Shown in pieces: positions 1-10,141 of a DNA stretch of 64,000 nucleotides (within the stretch, counting starts at the first letter, position 1; every line of letters starts with the position of its first letter). The stretch lies in NCBI RefSeq assembly GCF_900103165.1, contig NZ_FNKY01000001.1, positions 682,001 through 746,000 of the forward strand, written 5' to 3'. A program made the translations under genes and the position numbers. The notes under the pieces were generated by a model that saw nothing but the letters and a program-made list of their open reading frames with translations, searched no databases and was not told where the DNA came from. The DNA is from Nitrosospira multiformis. GTDB taxonomy: Bacteria; Pseudomonadota; Gammaproteobacteria; Burkholderiales; Nitrosomonadaceae.

Positions 1-2
1 AG

Positions 3-578
3 CACTTCGTCGACGCCCTCATCGCCGAGCCCGTCAAGGGCGCCGCCCTCCTGCGCCAACTGGCCGGCCTGCAGGACAGCGCGGGCAAGACCCCGGACCA
101 GGCCCCCTCGGAAGCCTACATCGTCATCCACGTCACCGACCTCTATAAACTGGGACTGATGCGCCCCGAGCAATTCGACATCACCTACAAGCACTTCCCC
201 ATGGAAGGCAACATGCACGGCATGATCGGCTACCTCAAGAAATGGATGCAGGAAAACAACTTCGCCACCTACACCCTGCAATCCCTCTCCGACAGCATGG
301 TGCGCGGCTACTTCCTGCGCGACGAAAAAAGCAGCCACAGCCTCCTGGCGCAGATGCTGCCCTTCACCAACTCCATGCCGCTGGACCTGACCGTCCTGCA
401 ACTCATCTACCAGCAGGGCGGCTACTGGGTCTACAAAATCCCCTCCGCCGCGGACGCCGCGGCGGCACCCTCCACTCCCGCCCCCGCTGACGCCGCCGGC
501 GCCCACACCGCTCCCCACTCTGACACCGCCCCCGCCCCGGCCGCTCCCGCCCCGGCCGCTCCCGCCCCCGCCTCCTGA
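3..578 (+). CDS. haoB: HaoB, hydroxylamine oxidoreductase-associated protein (3' part)
   Basis: Open from the left edge, so only the last 191 residues are present and the start lies outside. Identification rests mainly on context: the next genes are cytochrome c554 and cM552, and in ammonia-oxidising betaproteobacteria the order is hao-haoB-cycA-cycB. The visible part is a soluble-looking domain with segments such as YIVIHVTDLYKLGLM and QGGYWVYKIP, and no heme motif. HaoB's biochemical role is not established. The last 45 residues are an Ala/Pro-rich low-complexity tail (APAPAAPAPAAPAPAS), encoded partly by a 15-bp unit repeated in tandem at 537-551 and 552-566. Codons are strongly GC-ending, like cycA and cycB and unlike most of the window. 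Confidence 0.75.
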   Translation, partial: HFVDALIAEPVKGAALLRQLAGLQDSAGKTPDQAPSEAYIVIHVTDLYKLGLMRPEQFDITYKHFPMEGNMHGMIGYLKKWMQENNFATYTLQSLSDSMVRGYFLRDEKSSHSLLAQMLPFTNSMPLDLTVLQLIYQQGGYWVYKIPSAADAAAAPSTPAPADAAGAHTAPHSDTAPAPAAPAPAAPAPAS

Positions 579-750
579 GGCGGGCCAGGCTGGTTGACCG
601 AGGGCGCACGCGCGGCGGTACCAGTGGTACCACAAAGAGTGATGGTACTGGTGCTACCCGTTTAGCGCAACCAGCGATACAGTACCGGCATAATTGGGTT
701 TTATACATATAACAACGATCAACGGATATATTTGCCCGAAGGAGAAGACC
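579..750 (+). promoter_or_regulatory. haoB-cycA intergenic region with repeated GGTAC motifs
   Basis: This 172-bp gap contains an imperfect dyad at about 616-657, with GGTACCAGTGGTACC followed 12 bases later by GGTACTGGTGCTACC. The two parts can pair partially (GGTA...CCAGT with ACTGG...TACC). It could be a processing or attenuation hairpin that sets the cycA to haoB ratio, or part of a separate cycA promoter. I see no convincing -35/-10 pair. A good ribosome-binding site (GGAGAAG, 741-747) precedes the cycA start. Confidence 0.35.
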
Positions 751-1458
751 ATGCGCCATTCCCTGACACTTGCCCTCGCCGCTGCCGCCATGTTTGCGCT
801 GCTATCCGGCAGCGCCTCCGCACAATCATTTGAAGGCCGCAAGAAGTGCAGTTCCTGTCACAAGAGCCAGGCCGAATCATGGAGCCAGACGGCGCACGCC
901 AAGGCCATGGACTCGCTCAAGCCCAACACCAAGGCTGAGGCCAAGAAAAAGGCCAAGCTCGACCCCAAGAAGGACTACACCAAGGACAAGGACTGCGTAG
1001 GCTGTCACGTCGACGGCTGGGGCAAGGAAGGCGGCTACACGGTTGAGGACCCCAGCAAATTCACCAGCGGCGTCGGCTGCGAATCCTGCCACGGCCCGGG
1101 CGCCAAGTATCGCGGCATCCACCGCAAGGCGGGAGCGGCCTACGAGAAATCGAAGAAGACCGCGCCGCGTTCGACCCTGGCGGAAGCGGGACAGGACTTC
1201 GCCTTTGAAGAATCCTGCAACGCCTGCCACCTGAACTATGAAGGCTCGGGCTGGAAGGGTACCAAGAAGCCCTACACCCCGTTCACCCCGCAAGTGGACA
1301 AGAAATACACCTTCAACTTCGACAAATACGTCAAGGACGTCAAAGCCATGCACGAGCACTACAAACTGGACGGCACCTTCGAAGGCGATCCGAAGTTCAA
1401 GTTCCATGACGACTTCCAGTCCACGGCCAAGGTCGGCGAGAAAGGCTCGGAGGACTGA
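751..1458 (+). CDS. cycA: Cytochrome c554 precursor, tetraheme
   Basis: Periplasmic tetraheme cytochrome that accepts electron pairs from hydroxylamine oxidoreductase and passes them towards the quinone pool and cytochrome c552. The 235-residue precursor starts with a Sec signal peptide (residues 1-24, likely cleaved after GSASA) and carries four CxxCH heme sites: CSSCH (Cys33), CVGCH, CESCH and CNACH. Length and heme count match Nitrosomonas c554. The start at 751 has GGAGAAG upstream; an in-frame ATG at 694 would put extra residues before the signal peptide and is rejected. The stop overlaps the cycB start by one base, so the two are translationally coupled. Confidence 0.96.
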   Translation: MRHSLTLALAAAAMFALLSGSASAQSFEGRKKCSSCHKSQAESWSQTAHAKAMDSLKPNTKAEAKKKAKLDPKKDYTKDKDCVGCHVDGWGKEGGYTVEDPSKFTSGVGCESCHGPGAKYRGIHRKAGAAYEKSKKTAPRSTLAEAGQDFAFEESCNACHLNYEGSGWKGTKKPYTPFTPQVDKKYTFNFDKYVKDVKAMHEHYKLDGTFEGDPKFKFHDDFQSTAKVGEKGSED

Positions 1459-2063
1459 TGGGAATACGCGCGGGCGGCACCCTGCTCACGGGTGCCTTGC
1501 TGGGGGTAGTCATGGTAGCGGTGGTATTCGGCGGCGAGGCCGCCGTCTCCACCACCGAATTCTGCACCAGCTGTCACTCCATGTCCTATCCGGCGGAGGA
1601 GCTCAAGACCTCCTCGCACTATGGCGCCCTGGGCGCCAACCCGGGCTGCAAGGATTGCCACATCCCGCAGGGCTTCAAGAACTTCCACCTGGCGGTGGCG
1701 ACGCACGTGGTGGATGGGGCGCGCGAACTGTACCTGGAATTTGCCAACGACTACTCCACGCTGGAGAAATTCAACGAGCGCAGGCTGATCATGGCGCACG
1801 ATGCGCGCATGAACCTGAAGAAGTGGGACAGCAACACCTGCCGCGAATGCCACAAGAACCCGCAGCCGCCGGGGGCTGATGCCAAGGCCGCGCACAAGAA
1901 GATGGAGACCGAAGGGGCCACCTGTATCGACTGCCATCAGAACCTGGTGCACAAGGAAGTCGCCGAGACCGACCTCAATGCCAGCCGCAAGGAAGGCAAA
2001 ATGGTCCTCAAGCCTGAAAAGAAGGATAAGGACGACGAGGAGGAAGAAGAGGAGGAAGGATGA
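1458..2063 (+). CDS. cycB: Membrane-anchored tetraheme cytochrome cM552 (NapC/NirT family)
   Basis: Also called cycX. A 201-residue quinone-reactive cytochrome thought to link cytochrome c554 to ubiquinone in hydroxylamine oxidation. An N-terminal membrane anchor (about residues 6-26) precedes four CxxCH motifs: CTSCH, CKDCH, CRECH and CIDCH. The NapC/NirT-type first heme block (STTEFCTSCHSM) is clear. The start codon shares one base with the cycA stop. The last 20 or so residues are a highly charged Lys-Asp-Glu run ending in seven consecutive Glu and a Gly, coded by a purine-only tract at about 2020-2061. A hairpin follows 56 bp downstream and probably closes the cluster. Confidence 0.95.
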   Translation: MGIRAGGTLLTGALLGVVMVAVVFGGEAAVSTTEFCTSCHSMSYPAEELKTSSHYGALGANPGCKDCHIPQGFKNFHLAVATHVVDGARELYLEFANDYSTLEKFNERRLIMAHDARMNLKKWDSNTCRECHKNPQPPGADAKAAHKKMETEGATCIDCHQNLVHKEVAETDLNASRKEGKMVLKPEKKDKDDEEEEEEEG

Positions 2064-2118
2064 TCCGGTGCTTCTCCGCGGATTTTTCCTTAATTGGCTA
2101 GACTGATTCCCTACATAA

Positions 2119-2160
2119 GCCGCCGTTTCCAACTTATCTATTGGAACGGCGGCTTTAATC
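2119..2160 (+). terminator. Hairpin ending the hao-cycB cluster
   Basis: GCCGCCGTTTCCAA (2119-2132) pairs with TTGGAACGGCGGC (2141-2153) through 13 base pairs with one bulged T. The loop is CTTATCTA. Only a short T run (TTT) follows, so it is a strong stem with a weak U-tract. Confidence 0.8.
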
Positions 2161-2365
2161 GCTTAAAATACCCCTATATAGCGGCAGGCATTACTTGAAG
2201 ACCACCGTCTTTTTCATAGAAAAAAGAACGAATATCCAACTGAACTACCCGGATTTCAACGTTGCTAAGCTATTCCGTGTGAGCATAGGCAAGTGATTGA
2301 TTTGCCGCATTGCCAGAACCGAGAGCAGGTCCGAATTTCCCACCCAAATAAGATCCGCATAGACC

Positions 2366-3151
2366 ATGCTGCGTAATTTTCCACCCGTCAATGTCACCTG
2401 TTCGCATAGAGTGCGCGACTATTTTATAGCGGGGCTGACTTTCTTCTGCGTGGCGATCAGTCTGGTAATGGACGCCAGCGGGAGCATGGAACAGCAAAAT
2501 TTCATGGGGATCATCGCCTGGACATTTCTACTGGGATTACTTTTTGGAGAAAATAAAGAAGTACGGATGCAGGTAATCATAGCGGTGGCATTTGCCACGC
2601 TGGGTGAGCATTTCGCCTCCATTTATATGGGCGGTTATACTTACCGGTTTGGGAATGTACCAGCCTATGTCCCACCTGGTCACGGGATGGTTTATTTAAC
2701 GGCTGTTGCGCTTGCGCGTTCGGGATTTTTTTTGAAATATGCCCGAAAAATAGCTGCGTTTGTCGTACTGGTGTGCGGAACATGGTCAATCTGGGGGATT
2801 AGCGGCTACCCGGCGCAGGGCGATCAGGTGGGTGCGATACTATTCTGTGTTTTTCTCATCTACCTGTTTAAGGGCCGCTCGCCCATGGTTTATCTCGCCG
2901 CCTTCTTTATTACCACTTGGCTGGAATTGATTGGTACAGCAGCCGGAACATGGCAGTGGGCAACCATAGAACCCATTTTTGCATTGTCTCAGGGAAATCC
3001 ACCCAGTGGTGTTGCGGCGTGGTATTGTTTGGTCGACGCGGTGGCTATTGGTGGCGCTCCGCCGTTACTCAGGGCTTTGAAAAAAGGTGGCGAGTGGTTT
3101 AAAGCTGAAAAACCACAAAAGGATGTCCATCAGGGCGTAAGAAATGATTAG
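2366..3151 (+). CDS. Polytopic membrane protein, unknown function
   Basis: I do not recognise this 261-residue protein with certainty. It has about seven hydrophobic segments, the first beginning near residue 21, and short polar loops. Conserved-looking patches are EHFASIYMGGYTYRFGNVP around residue 86, an HGMVYL motif after a PPG turn, and TTWLELIGTAAGTWQW around residue 190. The E...GxYxYxxG style vaguely recalls membrane-embedded carotenoid-hydratase-like proteins (CruF/DUF422), but this is only a resemblance. It lies between the hao cluster terminator and rhlE and looks monocistronic. No good Shine-Dalgarno sequence precedes the ATG, so the start could be slightly different. Confidence 0.7.
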   Translation: MLRNFPPVNVTCSHRVRDYFIAGLTFFCVAISLVMDASGSMEQQNFMGIIAWTFLLGLLFGENKEVRMQVIIAVAFATLGEHFASIYMGGYTYRFGNVPAYVPPGHGMVYLTAVALARSGFFLKYARKIAAFVVLVCGTWSIWGISGYPAQGDQVGAILFCVFLIYLFKGRSPMVYLAAFFITTWLELIGTAAGTWQWATIEPIFALSQGNPPSGVAAWYCLVDAVAIGGAPPLLRALKKGGEWFKAEKPQKDVHQGVRND

Positions 3152-3512
3152 GCGCTATGCTCTGCCAAACTTGAAGAATCGAGGTGGGAAAGTAAGGGGC
3201 GAGGATAGATTTTGACGATTTCGAAGCTTAGCAGTTACTCTATTAGTCCAAAGAGCAGCGAAATGTGGACTGGTCAGGCGCTTTTGCAGCTGATCTACTT
3301 TCGATCCATCAGGCTGCTCAGTTGATACAAGCTGTTGTTCTGGCGACATTTCCCAATGTGTTGTATGATGCCTGCTGATAGTTGCGGCATAATATTCCGG
3401 TTACCGTCGCAACCAGCGGCTGTGTTCTTTTGTCTTACAAATCCTCTCCCTATTAACTCTTTTGTCTGGACCGGTCCCAACAAGTGTTGGCAGACGGTTT
3501 ACGAGTCTAAAT
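3152..3512. other. Non-coding gap before rhlE
   Basis: These 361 bp hold no convincing gene. A 64-codon minus-strand reading frame (3155-3349) has no ribosome-binding site or recognisable motif. The 3' half should contain the rhlE promoter and leader, but I cannot point to a clear -35/-10 pair. Confidence 0.4.
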
Positions 3513-5051
3513 ATGTCGTTTGATCAACTCAATCTATCTTCCGAGATCCTGCGCGCTATCGCCGATCAGGGCTACACAGAACCTACCCCCATTCAGGCAC
3601 AGGCAATTCCGCCCATTCTTGAGGGCAAGGACATAATGGGAGGGGCGCAAACCGGCACCGGCAAGACTGCCGGCTTCACTCTCCCCATGCTGCATCGATT
3701 GCAGCGCCATGCCAACACCAGCGTATCGCCCGCCAAGCATCCGATTCGCGCATTGATCCTGGTTCCCACGCGGGAATTGGCGGCGCAGGTGTATGAAAGT
3801 GTCAAGACCTACGGCAAATACCTGCCGCTCAAATGCGCGGTGGTATACGGCGGCGTGAATATCGACCCCCAGGTGAAGGAATTGCGCGCGGGTGTGGAGA
3901 TCCTGGTAGCGACACCAGGACGCCTACTGGATCATGTCGAGCAGAAAACGATGAATCTTTCCAAGATCGAGATTTTGATATTGGATGAGGCTGACCGCAT
4001 GCTTGACATGGGTTTCATGCCCGACATAAAACGTATTCTTGCGCTGATACCGCCGCAACGTCAAAGCCTGATGTTTTCCGCCACTTTTTCTGACGAAATC
4101 AAAAAACTGGCGGATAAACTATTAAAACAACCCGTATTGATCGAAGTGGCACGGCGTAATTCCATTACTGAATTGGTGACGCACGTGGTATATCCGGTTG
4201 AGCGTGATCGTAAACGCGAATTACTGATACATCTCGTCAAATCGCAAGACTTGAAACAGGTGCTGGTATTTGTCCGTACCAAGCATGGTGCCGGCCGTTT
4301 GGCTCAGCAACTGGAGCGCGATGGTATCACCGCAACCGCGATTCATGGCGACAAGAGCCAGCCTCAACGCACCCAGGCGCTGGCGGAATTCAAAGAAGGG
4401 ATGGTACGGGTTCTAGTGGCAACCGATGTTGCCGCGCGCGGGTTGGACATCGAGGATCTGCCGCATGTCGTCAATTTTGAATTGCCCACCACGCCGGAAG
4501 ATTATGTCCATCGGATCGGCCGTACCGGCCGCGCCGGCACCAAAGGCGACGCAATTTCGCTGGTATGCGAGGATGAGAACGAATTGCTCGAAGGTATCCA
4601 GAAGCTTCTGAAAATCAAGCTTAATACAGAGGTGATCGCCGGATTCGAGGCGGAAACACCGCATCACCAAAAAGAGTCGGTGGATACTCGTCATAGGCTC
4701 AATCGGAACGAGCCTGCCAAACCGGAACAGAAGAAACAATCCGAATCCCGCAAACGTCCTAACGAAGCGCATCCGGTTTCCCGCTCCAAGGATTTCAATA
4801 AACATGAAGGACATGGGGAGCACAAGCGCGTACAGGGAGGGCGCGTCAAACCGCCAGAGGATCCCTTGTTTACGCAGCCCTATACACCTTCGGTAAAACC
4901 CCCGGATACTCCCTCCGCACTCTCCAGCGCGACGGCACCCTCCTCCACCGGAGATAGACTGTCTGGCCATCTCCGCCGGGGGCAGCAAAATAAGCCCCTG
5001 CCTGCGCTATTCATGCCGCGAGTTCCTCCTAAACCCCAACAGGACGAGTAG
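3513..5051 (+). CDS. rhlE: DEAD-box ATP-dependent RNA helicase RhlE
   Basis: ATP-dependent RNA helicase of the RhlE group, involved in ribosome maturation and RNA turnover. Motifs in order: Q motif (F3 ... PTPIQ), Walker [23 protein letters not shown] box, SAT, then in the second RecA domain [13 protein letters not shown] and HRIGRTGR. After about residue 375 comes a basic, low-complexity tail rich in Lys, Pro, Ser and His, typical of RhlE and probably RNA-binding. The start MSFDQLNL at 3513 is chosen because the Q-motif phenylalanine normally sits near the N terminus; the reading frame extends 51 bases further upstream. Length is 512 residues. Confidence 0.95.
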   Translation: MSFDQLNLSSEILRAIADQGYTEPTPIQAQAIPPILEGKDIMGGAQTGTGKTAGFTLPMLHRLQRHANTSVSPAKHPIRALILVPTRELAAQVYESVKTYGKYLPLKCAVVYGGVNIDPQVKELRAGVEILVATPGRLLDHVEQKTMNLSKIEILILDEADRMLDMGFMPDIKRILALIPPQRQSLMFSATFSDEIKKLADKLLKQPVLIEVARRNSITELVTHVVYPVERDRKRELLIHLVKSQDLKQVLVFVRTKHGAGRLAQQLERDGITATAIHGDKSQPQRTQALAEFKEGMVRVLVATDVAARGLDIEDLPHVVNFELPTTPEDYVHRIGRTGRAGTKGDAISLVCEDENELLEGIQKLLKIKLNTEVIAGFEAETPHHQKESVDTRHRLNRNEPAKPEQKKQSESRKRPNEAHPVSRSKDFNKHEGHGEHKRVQGGRVKPPEDPLFTQPYTPSVKPPDTPSALSSATAPSSTGDRLSGHLRRGQQNKPLPALFMPRVPPKPQQDE

Positions 5052-5098
5052 CGGGGGTGTGATCCGCTGCCACATTATTCCATTAATAGGAAGTAGCA

Positions 5099-5665
5099 AT
5101 GGGTAAACGGCTAACAAAGATCTATACCCGCACGGGCGATGACGGTACCACAGGCCTGGGTGATGGTACGCGATCCGCCAAAGAGAGTTTACGTATCGAA
5201 GCTATCGGCACCGTGGATGAGCTTAACAGCTGCATCGGCGTGCTGCTTGCAGAAAATATCGAGGAAGGAGTGCGCCTAAAACTGGAAAATATCCAGCATG
5301 ACTTGTTCGACCTGGGGGGCGATCTAAGCATTCCCGGGCGGAGCAGCATGAGTGAAGCGCAGGTAAGCCGGTTAGAGAACCAACTCGATGAGTACAATTC
5401 CACACTGACCGCCCTTAAGGAATTCATACTTCCCGGTGGCGCTCGCGCAGCCGCCCTTTGTCACGTCGCGCGCGCCGTATGCCGTCGTGCGGAGAGATGG
5501 TTGGTCAGGATGGCTCGAAGCGAAGCAATGATCCCATTTCACATCCAGTATCTCAACCGCCTGTCAGACTTTCTATTCGTGCTGAGCCGTGTTTTGAATC
5601 GTCAGCAAGGGGTGGAAGATGTGCTATGGCAACCAGGAAAGAATCGTGTGCCGGATCCTGTCTAA
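5099..5665 (+). CDS. pduO: ATP:cob(I)alamin adenosyltransferase, PduO type
   Basis: Transfers the adenosyl group of ATP to cob(I)alamin to make adenosylcobalamin. The 188-residue protein shows the PduO/MMAB N-terminal signature (KIYTRTGDDGTTGLGDG), the VDELN motif, and the helical stretch FxLPGG...C..AR..CRRAER near residues 109-135. It starts 48 bp after rhlE with AGGAAG (5088-5093) as ribosome-binding site and may share its transcript. The methionine synthase in this window is the B12-independent type, so the adenosylcobalamin must serve another enzyme encoded elsewhere. Confidence 0.93.
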   Translation: MGKRLTKIYTRTGDDGTTGLGDGTRSAKESLRIEAIGTVDELNSCIGVLLAENIEEGVRLKLENIQHDLFDLGGDLSIPGRSSMSEAQVSRLENQLDEYNSTLTALKEFILPGGARAAALCHVARAVCRRAERWLVRMARSEAMIPFHIQYLNRLSDFLFVLSRVLNRQQGVEDVLWQPGKNRVPDPV

Positions 5666-5813
5666 ATCATCCTGAATCCGGTAGCGGACTCATCCCAACG
5701 ATGAGAATCAAGTCGCAAGAGAATTCTTGCAAATTAGAACGCCAGGCTGATAAATAAGCACGCGGTTGCCGGATTCACGAAGCTCCCCTAGCGCATTTCC
5801 AATCCATTCTGCG

Positions 5814-6275
5814 CTATTCCTTACGCCGGAAACTATCGACGATCAGCAACATGGCGCCGATAAAAATCGCGGAATCCGCTACGTTGAACGCGGGCCAGTG
5901 GTAGCCGCCGACATGAAAGTCCAGGAAATCCACCACGTGACCCAGCGTAATGCGATCCCACAAGTTACCCAGTGCCCCGCCCAGCACCAGGCTTAGCGCA
6001 ACACAAAATAGCTTCTCGGCCGCATGTTTGCGCAGCAGATAAACAATCAGCACCGAGGCCCCCGTTGCTATCGCGCTGAAAAACCAGCGCTGCCAGCCGG
6101 CTGCGTCACTCAGGAAGCTGAACGCCGCGCCCGCGTTATACGCCAGCACCAGGTTGAAGAAACTGGTCAATGGAATATGCTCGCCATAAAACAAAGCGGA
6201 TTCCACCCAGCGTTTGGTGACAAAATCCAGCACCAGTACGATCGAAGCCACGATCAGGCTGACTCGAAGTTTCAT
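5814..6275 (-). CDS. lspA: Lipoprotein signal peptidase (signal peptidase II)
   Basis: Inner-membrane aspartyl protease that removes the signal peptide of prolipoproteins after lipid attachment. The 153-residue form has four transmembrane segments and the family motifs NLVLAYNAGAAFSF, GGALGNLWDR and VVDFLDFH...AFNVADS, which hold the two catalytic aspartates. It is the last gene of ribF-ileS-lspA. The start used here is MKLRVSL at 6275; a longer version beginning MPERDEG at 6308 would overlap the ileS stop by eight bases and may be used for coupling. Confidence 0.95.
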   Translation of the reverse strand: MKLRVSLIVASIVLVLDFVTKRWVESALFYGEHIPLTSFFNLVLAYNAGAAFSFLSDAAGWQRWFFSAIATGASVLIVYLLRKHAAEKLFCVALSLVLGGALGNLWDRITLGHVVDFLDFHVGGYHWPAFNVADSAIFIGAMLLIVDSFRRKE

Positions 6276-6300
6276 CGTACCCGCTGCTCCCTCATCCCGC

Positions 6301-9126
6301 TCAGGCATATCGCCGAGCCTCGCCCGAACCAAAAAGATTGGATACACACCGGCCGCAGATCGTGGGATGGCCGGAATCGATTCCCACATCCTGGCGATAA
6401 TGCCAGCAACGCTCGCATTTTGGATGAGTGCATGGGGTGACAGCAACTTCTGCATTCTGCGGCGTCTCCGATCTGATCACGCGCGCCTCGGAGGTGACGA
6501 TGACAAGTCGAAGATCGTCACCCAGCGAATCGAGCAGCAGAAAATCCTCTCCGCCGATATGAATCTCTACCGCGGCAGCAAGCGATGAACCGATTTCCCC
6601 CCGGCCGCGCGAGTCCTCCAATTGTCTTTGCACCAGCGAGCGCAGTTCGCGAAGCCGGGTCCAGCGCTCTATCAATACCGTTTCATCCGATTGCGATGGG
6701 AATTCATGCCAAGTGTGCAGCAGAACACTGTCGGCGGCGCTGCCTGTCAAATGCTCCCATACTTCTTCAGCGGTGAAGCTGAGGATGGGCGCAAATAAGC
6801 GAACCAGGCTATGGGCGATGTGATACAGCACACTTTGTGCCGAGCGACGCGGGATACCTTTGGCGGCAGCGGTATATAGCCGATCCTTGAGGATATCCAG
6901 ATAGAAACCACCCAAATCCTCGGAACAGAAATTATGCAGGCGGTGAACCGCCAGGTGGAATTCGTAACGTTGATAACACTGCGTCAGTTCATCCTGAAGC
7001 TCTTTGGTGAAAGCCAGCATATAGCGGTCTATCTCCAGCCATTGTTCCACCGCCACCGCATCCGTAGCGGGATCGAAATCAGCCAGATTGGCGAGAAGAA
7101 AACGCAGCGTATTACGTATGCGCCGATAACTCTCCACTACTCGTTTCAGGATTTCATCCGAAATGGAAAGCTCGCCGGAATAATCGGTGGATGCCACCCA
7201 TAGCCGCAGAATATCCGCTCCCGAGTTATCCATTACCTTTTGCGGAGCGATGACATTCCCTTTGGATTTACTCATCTTGTGACCATGGCCATCCACCACG
7301 AAACCGTGGGTGAGCAATGCATCATAAGGTGCGCGCGCATCAATCACGCAACCCGTCAGAAGCGAGGACTGGAACCATCCGCGATGCTGGTCGGAGCCCT
7401 CCAGATAAAGGTCAGCCGGGTATTTGAGCTGGGCATTGGGCTTCAGAACCGTATCGTGCGTGGTCCCGGAATCAAACCACACATCCAGCGTATCCGGAAG
7501 TTTCTTGTAGTCTTGCGCTTCTTCCCCCAGTAACTCCGCCGCATCCAGGCTGAACCATGCCTCTATCCCATGTTCTTCGACACGCTGCGCAACTTGCTCC
7601 AGCAATTCTTCAGTGCGCGGATGCAAAGCCCCAGTTTCCCTATGCACGAAAAATGCCATCGGCACGCCCCAGTCCCGTTGGCGCGACACGCACCAGTCGG
7701 GCCGGTTCTTGATCATCGCTTCCAGGCGGGCCTTACCCCATGCGGGATAAAATTGCGTGGCTTCCACGGCATTTAAAGCGAGTTCCCGCAGCGTTTTCTC
7801 CTGAGGAGAACTGCCCGCCCAGTTGTCCTGGCCCATACCAATGAACCACTGCGGCGTGGACCGGAAAATGATGGGGGTCTTGTGCCGCCAACAGTGCGGG
7901 TAGCTATGCTGGATCTTTTCCATATGCAGCAGGTGCCCGCTATCCCTGAGGGTATCGATCACCACATCGTTGGCTTTCCATACAAATAATCCGCCAACGA
8001 CCGGTGTGGCGGCGATGAATTTGCCGTCGTCATCCACCGGGCTATCATTGGAAAGGCCGTACTTCTGGCCGATAAAATAATCGTCCAGCCCATGTGCCGG
8101 CGCCGTGTGCACCAGGCCTGTCCCGGCTTCCAGGGTTACGTGCCCGCCACAAATAATAGGTACCTCCTGTCCGTTGAAGGGATGATTCAACGGAGTGCCC
8201 TCCAGCGCCGCGCCTTTGCACGTTGCGAGCGTTTCCCCGTGCAGCCCATAGCGTTCAAGGCAGGCTTGTGCCATATCGGCGGCCAGTATGAGCAATCCGC
8301 GAGGCGTTTCCACCAGCGCATAGTCAAAATCGGGATGTACCGACACCGCCTGATTGGCGGGTAGCGTCCACGGCGTGGTAGTCCATATGACTGCGTATAC
8401 CTTGGTGTTCTCCGGCAGGGATATGCCAAAAGCCGCAGCTAGCGGGTGCGGGGGAGGATCTCCGGCATTTTGAGCATGGGAACCAATGACCTCAAAGCCG
8501 ACATCAATCGCTGGCGACGTCTTGTCTTCATATTCGACCTCTGCCTCCGCCAGTGCGGAGCCGCAATCGATGCACCAGTTGACGGGCTTCTGGCCCTGGT
8601 AGAGAAACCCGCTTCTTTGAATCTTCCCCAGCGCACGGATAATGCCTGCCTCGGTGCGATAATTCATGGTGAGATAAGGATTATCCCAATCGCCCAGCAC
8701 ACCAAGCCGGATAAAATCCGCTTTCTGCCGTGTCACCTGCTCCTGCGCAAAAGCGCGGCACAGCGCGCGTACCTTATCTGCCGGCAGATTTTTGCCGTGT
8801 TTTTTCTCAATCTGGTGCTCGATCGGCAGCCCGTGACAATCCCAGCCCGGTACATAAGGGGCATCGAAGCCAGCCAGCGTTTTGGTTTTGACGATAATAT
8901 CCTTGAGGATTTTGTTGACCGCATGGCCGATGTGTATATCGCCATTGGCATAAGGCGGTCCGTCATGCAGCACGAATTTGGGACGGCCCTGGCAGGCTTC
9001 GCGGATTCTTTGATAAAGCTTCTTCTCCTGCCAGGCTTTGAGCATGGCGGGTTCACGCTTGGCAAGATCGCCGCGCATGGGAAAAGGCGTGTCAGGCAGG
9101 TTTAGCGTCTTTTTATAATCGGTCAT
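6301..9126 (-). CDS. ileS: Isoleucyl-tRNA synthetase
   Basis: Charges tRNA-Ile. Full-length at 941 residues. The class I signature HIGH is present as [12 protein letters not shown] near residue 61, and KMSKSKGN near residue 600. The CP1 editing domain lies between them ([25 protein letters not shown] with the catalytic aspartate in HGLDDY). The C terminus has the zinc-binding cysteines CxxxxCxRCW...CxRC expected of the bacterial type. It sits between ribF (25 bp upstream) and lspA, the usual order in betaproteobacteria. Confidence 0.98.
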   Translation of the reverse strand: MTDYKKTLNLPDTPFPMRGDLAKREPAMLKAWQEKKLYQRIREACQGRPKFVLHDGPPYANGDIHIGHAVNKILKDIIVKTKTLAGFDAPYVPGWDCHGLPIEHQIEKKHGKNLPADKVRALCRAFAQEQVTRQKADFIRLGVLGDWDNPYLTMNYRTEAGIIRALGKIQRSGFLYQGQKPVNWCIDCGSALAEAEVEYEDKTSPAIDVGFEVIGSHAQNAGDPPPHPLAAAFGISLPENTKVYAVIWTTTPWTLPANQAVSVHPDFDYALVETPRGLLILAADMAQACLERYGLHGETLATCKGAALEGTPLNHPFNGQEVPIICGGHVTLEAGTGLVHTAPAHGLDDYFIGQKYGLSNDSPVDDDGKFIAATPVVGGLFVWKANDVVIDTLRDSGHLLHMEKIQHSYPHCWRHKTPIIFRSTPQWFIGMGQDNWAGSSPQEKTLRELALNAVEATQFYPAWGKARLEAMIKNRPDWCVSRQRDWGVPMAFFVHRETGALHPRTEELLEQVAQRVEEHGIEAWFSLDAAELLGEEAQDYKKLPDTLDVWFDSGTTHDTVLKPNAQLKYPADLYLEGSDQHRGWFQSSLLTGCVIDARAPYDALLTHGFVVDGHGHKMSKSKGNVIAPQKVMDNSGADILRLWVASTDYSGELSISDEILKRVVESYRRIRNTLRFLLANLADFDPATDAVAVEQWLEIDRYMLAFTKELQDELTQCYQRYEFHLAVHRLHNFCSEDLGGFYLDILKDRLYTAAAKGIPRRSAQSVLYHIAHSLVRLFAPILSFTAEEVWEHLTGSAADSVLLHTWHEFPSQSDETVLIERWTRLRELRSLVQRQLEDSRGRGEIGSSLAAAVEIHIGGEDFLLLDSLGDDLRLVIVTSEARVIRSETPQNAEVAVTPCTHPKCERCWHYRQDVGIDSGHPTICGRCVSNLFGSGEARRYA

Positions 9127-9151
9127 GGAATATAGCCAACATCAATTCGAT

Positions 9152-10141
9152 CTATGTAAAAGGTTTTTCAATTCCAGCGGAAAACGTGGAAGGGTGCAAA
9201 GTAAAGTAATGTTTTGCTTCCTCCACGTCTCGCGCTATCTGTTGTGTGAGCGTTTCCAGATCAGGAAATTTTTCCTCATTCCGCAGTTTGTGCAGAAAAT
9301 GTACGCGCAAATGACGGCCGTAAATTTCCTGATCGAAATCGAACAAGTGGACCTCCAGTACCGGCCTGCCATCTTCATGCACGGTCGGGCGGACGCCCAG
9401 ACTGGCTACACCCCTGATTGCTCCCGGCAAAGATGAAGCCGCGGCGCCACGGAGTCCCCCTTCGACTTCTACCGCGAAGATGCCCGACAGCGGAGGCCGA
9501 TTGTGCTTCAATTGGATGTTGGCGGTGGGGAAGCCAAGTTTCTTGCCAAGCCTGTCGCCACTCACCACCCGTCCGCTGATACCATAGGGCCGTCCCAGCA
9601 GACGCCCAACAAGGTCCAGATTCCCCTCCGCCAAAGCCTCCCGAACCGCCGTGCTCGAAACCCGCAATCCATTCACGGTGTAGGCGGGCATTTCTTCTAC
9701 TTCGAAACCGCATTCGGCGGAAAACGATTTCAGCATAGTGAAATCACCGGCGCGGCGTGCGCCAAAGCGAAAATCATCGCCCACCAGAATCCATCTGACG
9801 GCAAGCCCCTGCCGCAGGATGCGGACAATGAAATCCTCCGCGCTGATCCTGGCGAAATCAAAATTGAAACGGCATACCTGCACCCGATCCACGCCTGCCG
9901 CCGCCAGCAACTCCAGCTTCTCCCGCAGACTGGTAAGCCGCGTGGGCGCCTGATCCGGCGCGAAAAACTCGCGCGGATGCGGCTCAAAAATCATCACACA
10001 AGCGGTAAGATCAAGCCGGTTAGCCGCTTCCTTCAGCCGAACGAGCATCGCCTGATGACCCAAATGCACCCCATCGAAATTGCCTATGGTCAGCGCAACG
10101 GGAGCTTCTGCCTGAACGGGGATGCCTCGGGAAACACGCAT
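9152..10141 (-). CDS. ribF: Bifunctional riboflavin kinase / FAD synthetase
   Basis: Converts riboflavin to FMN and then FAD. The 329-residue protein has an N-terminal adenylyltransferase domain (IGNFDGVHLGHQ with the HxGH motif near residue 27) and a C-terminal kinase domain (VVSGDRLGKKLGFPTANI, near residue 198). It is the first gene of the ribF-ileS-lspA operon. Confidence 0.97.
   Translation of the reverse strand: MRVSRGIPVQAEAPVALTIGNFDGVHLGHQAMLVRLKEAANRLDLTACVMIFEPHPREFFAPDQAPTRLTSLREKLELLAAAGVDRVQVCRFNFDFARISAEDFIVRILRQGLAVRWILVGDDFRFGARRAGDFTMLKSFSAECGFEVEEMPAYTVNGLRVSSTAVREALAEGNLDLVGRLLGRPYGISGRVVSGDRLGKKLGFPTANIQLKHNRPPLSGIFAVEVEGGLRGAAASSLPGAIRGVASLGVRPTVHEDGRPVLEVHLFDFDQEIYGRHLRVHFLHKLRNEEKFPDLETLTQQIARDVEEAKHYFTLHPSTFSAGIEKPFT

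Noticed and set aside
3155..3349. A 64-codon minus-strand frame before rhlE
   Set aside because: No ribosome-binding site or recognisable feature; kept as non-coding.
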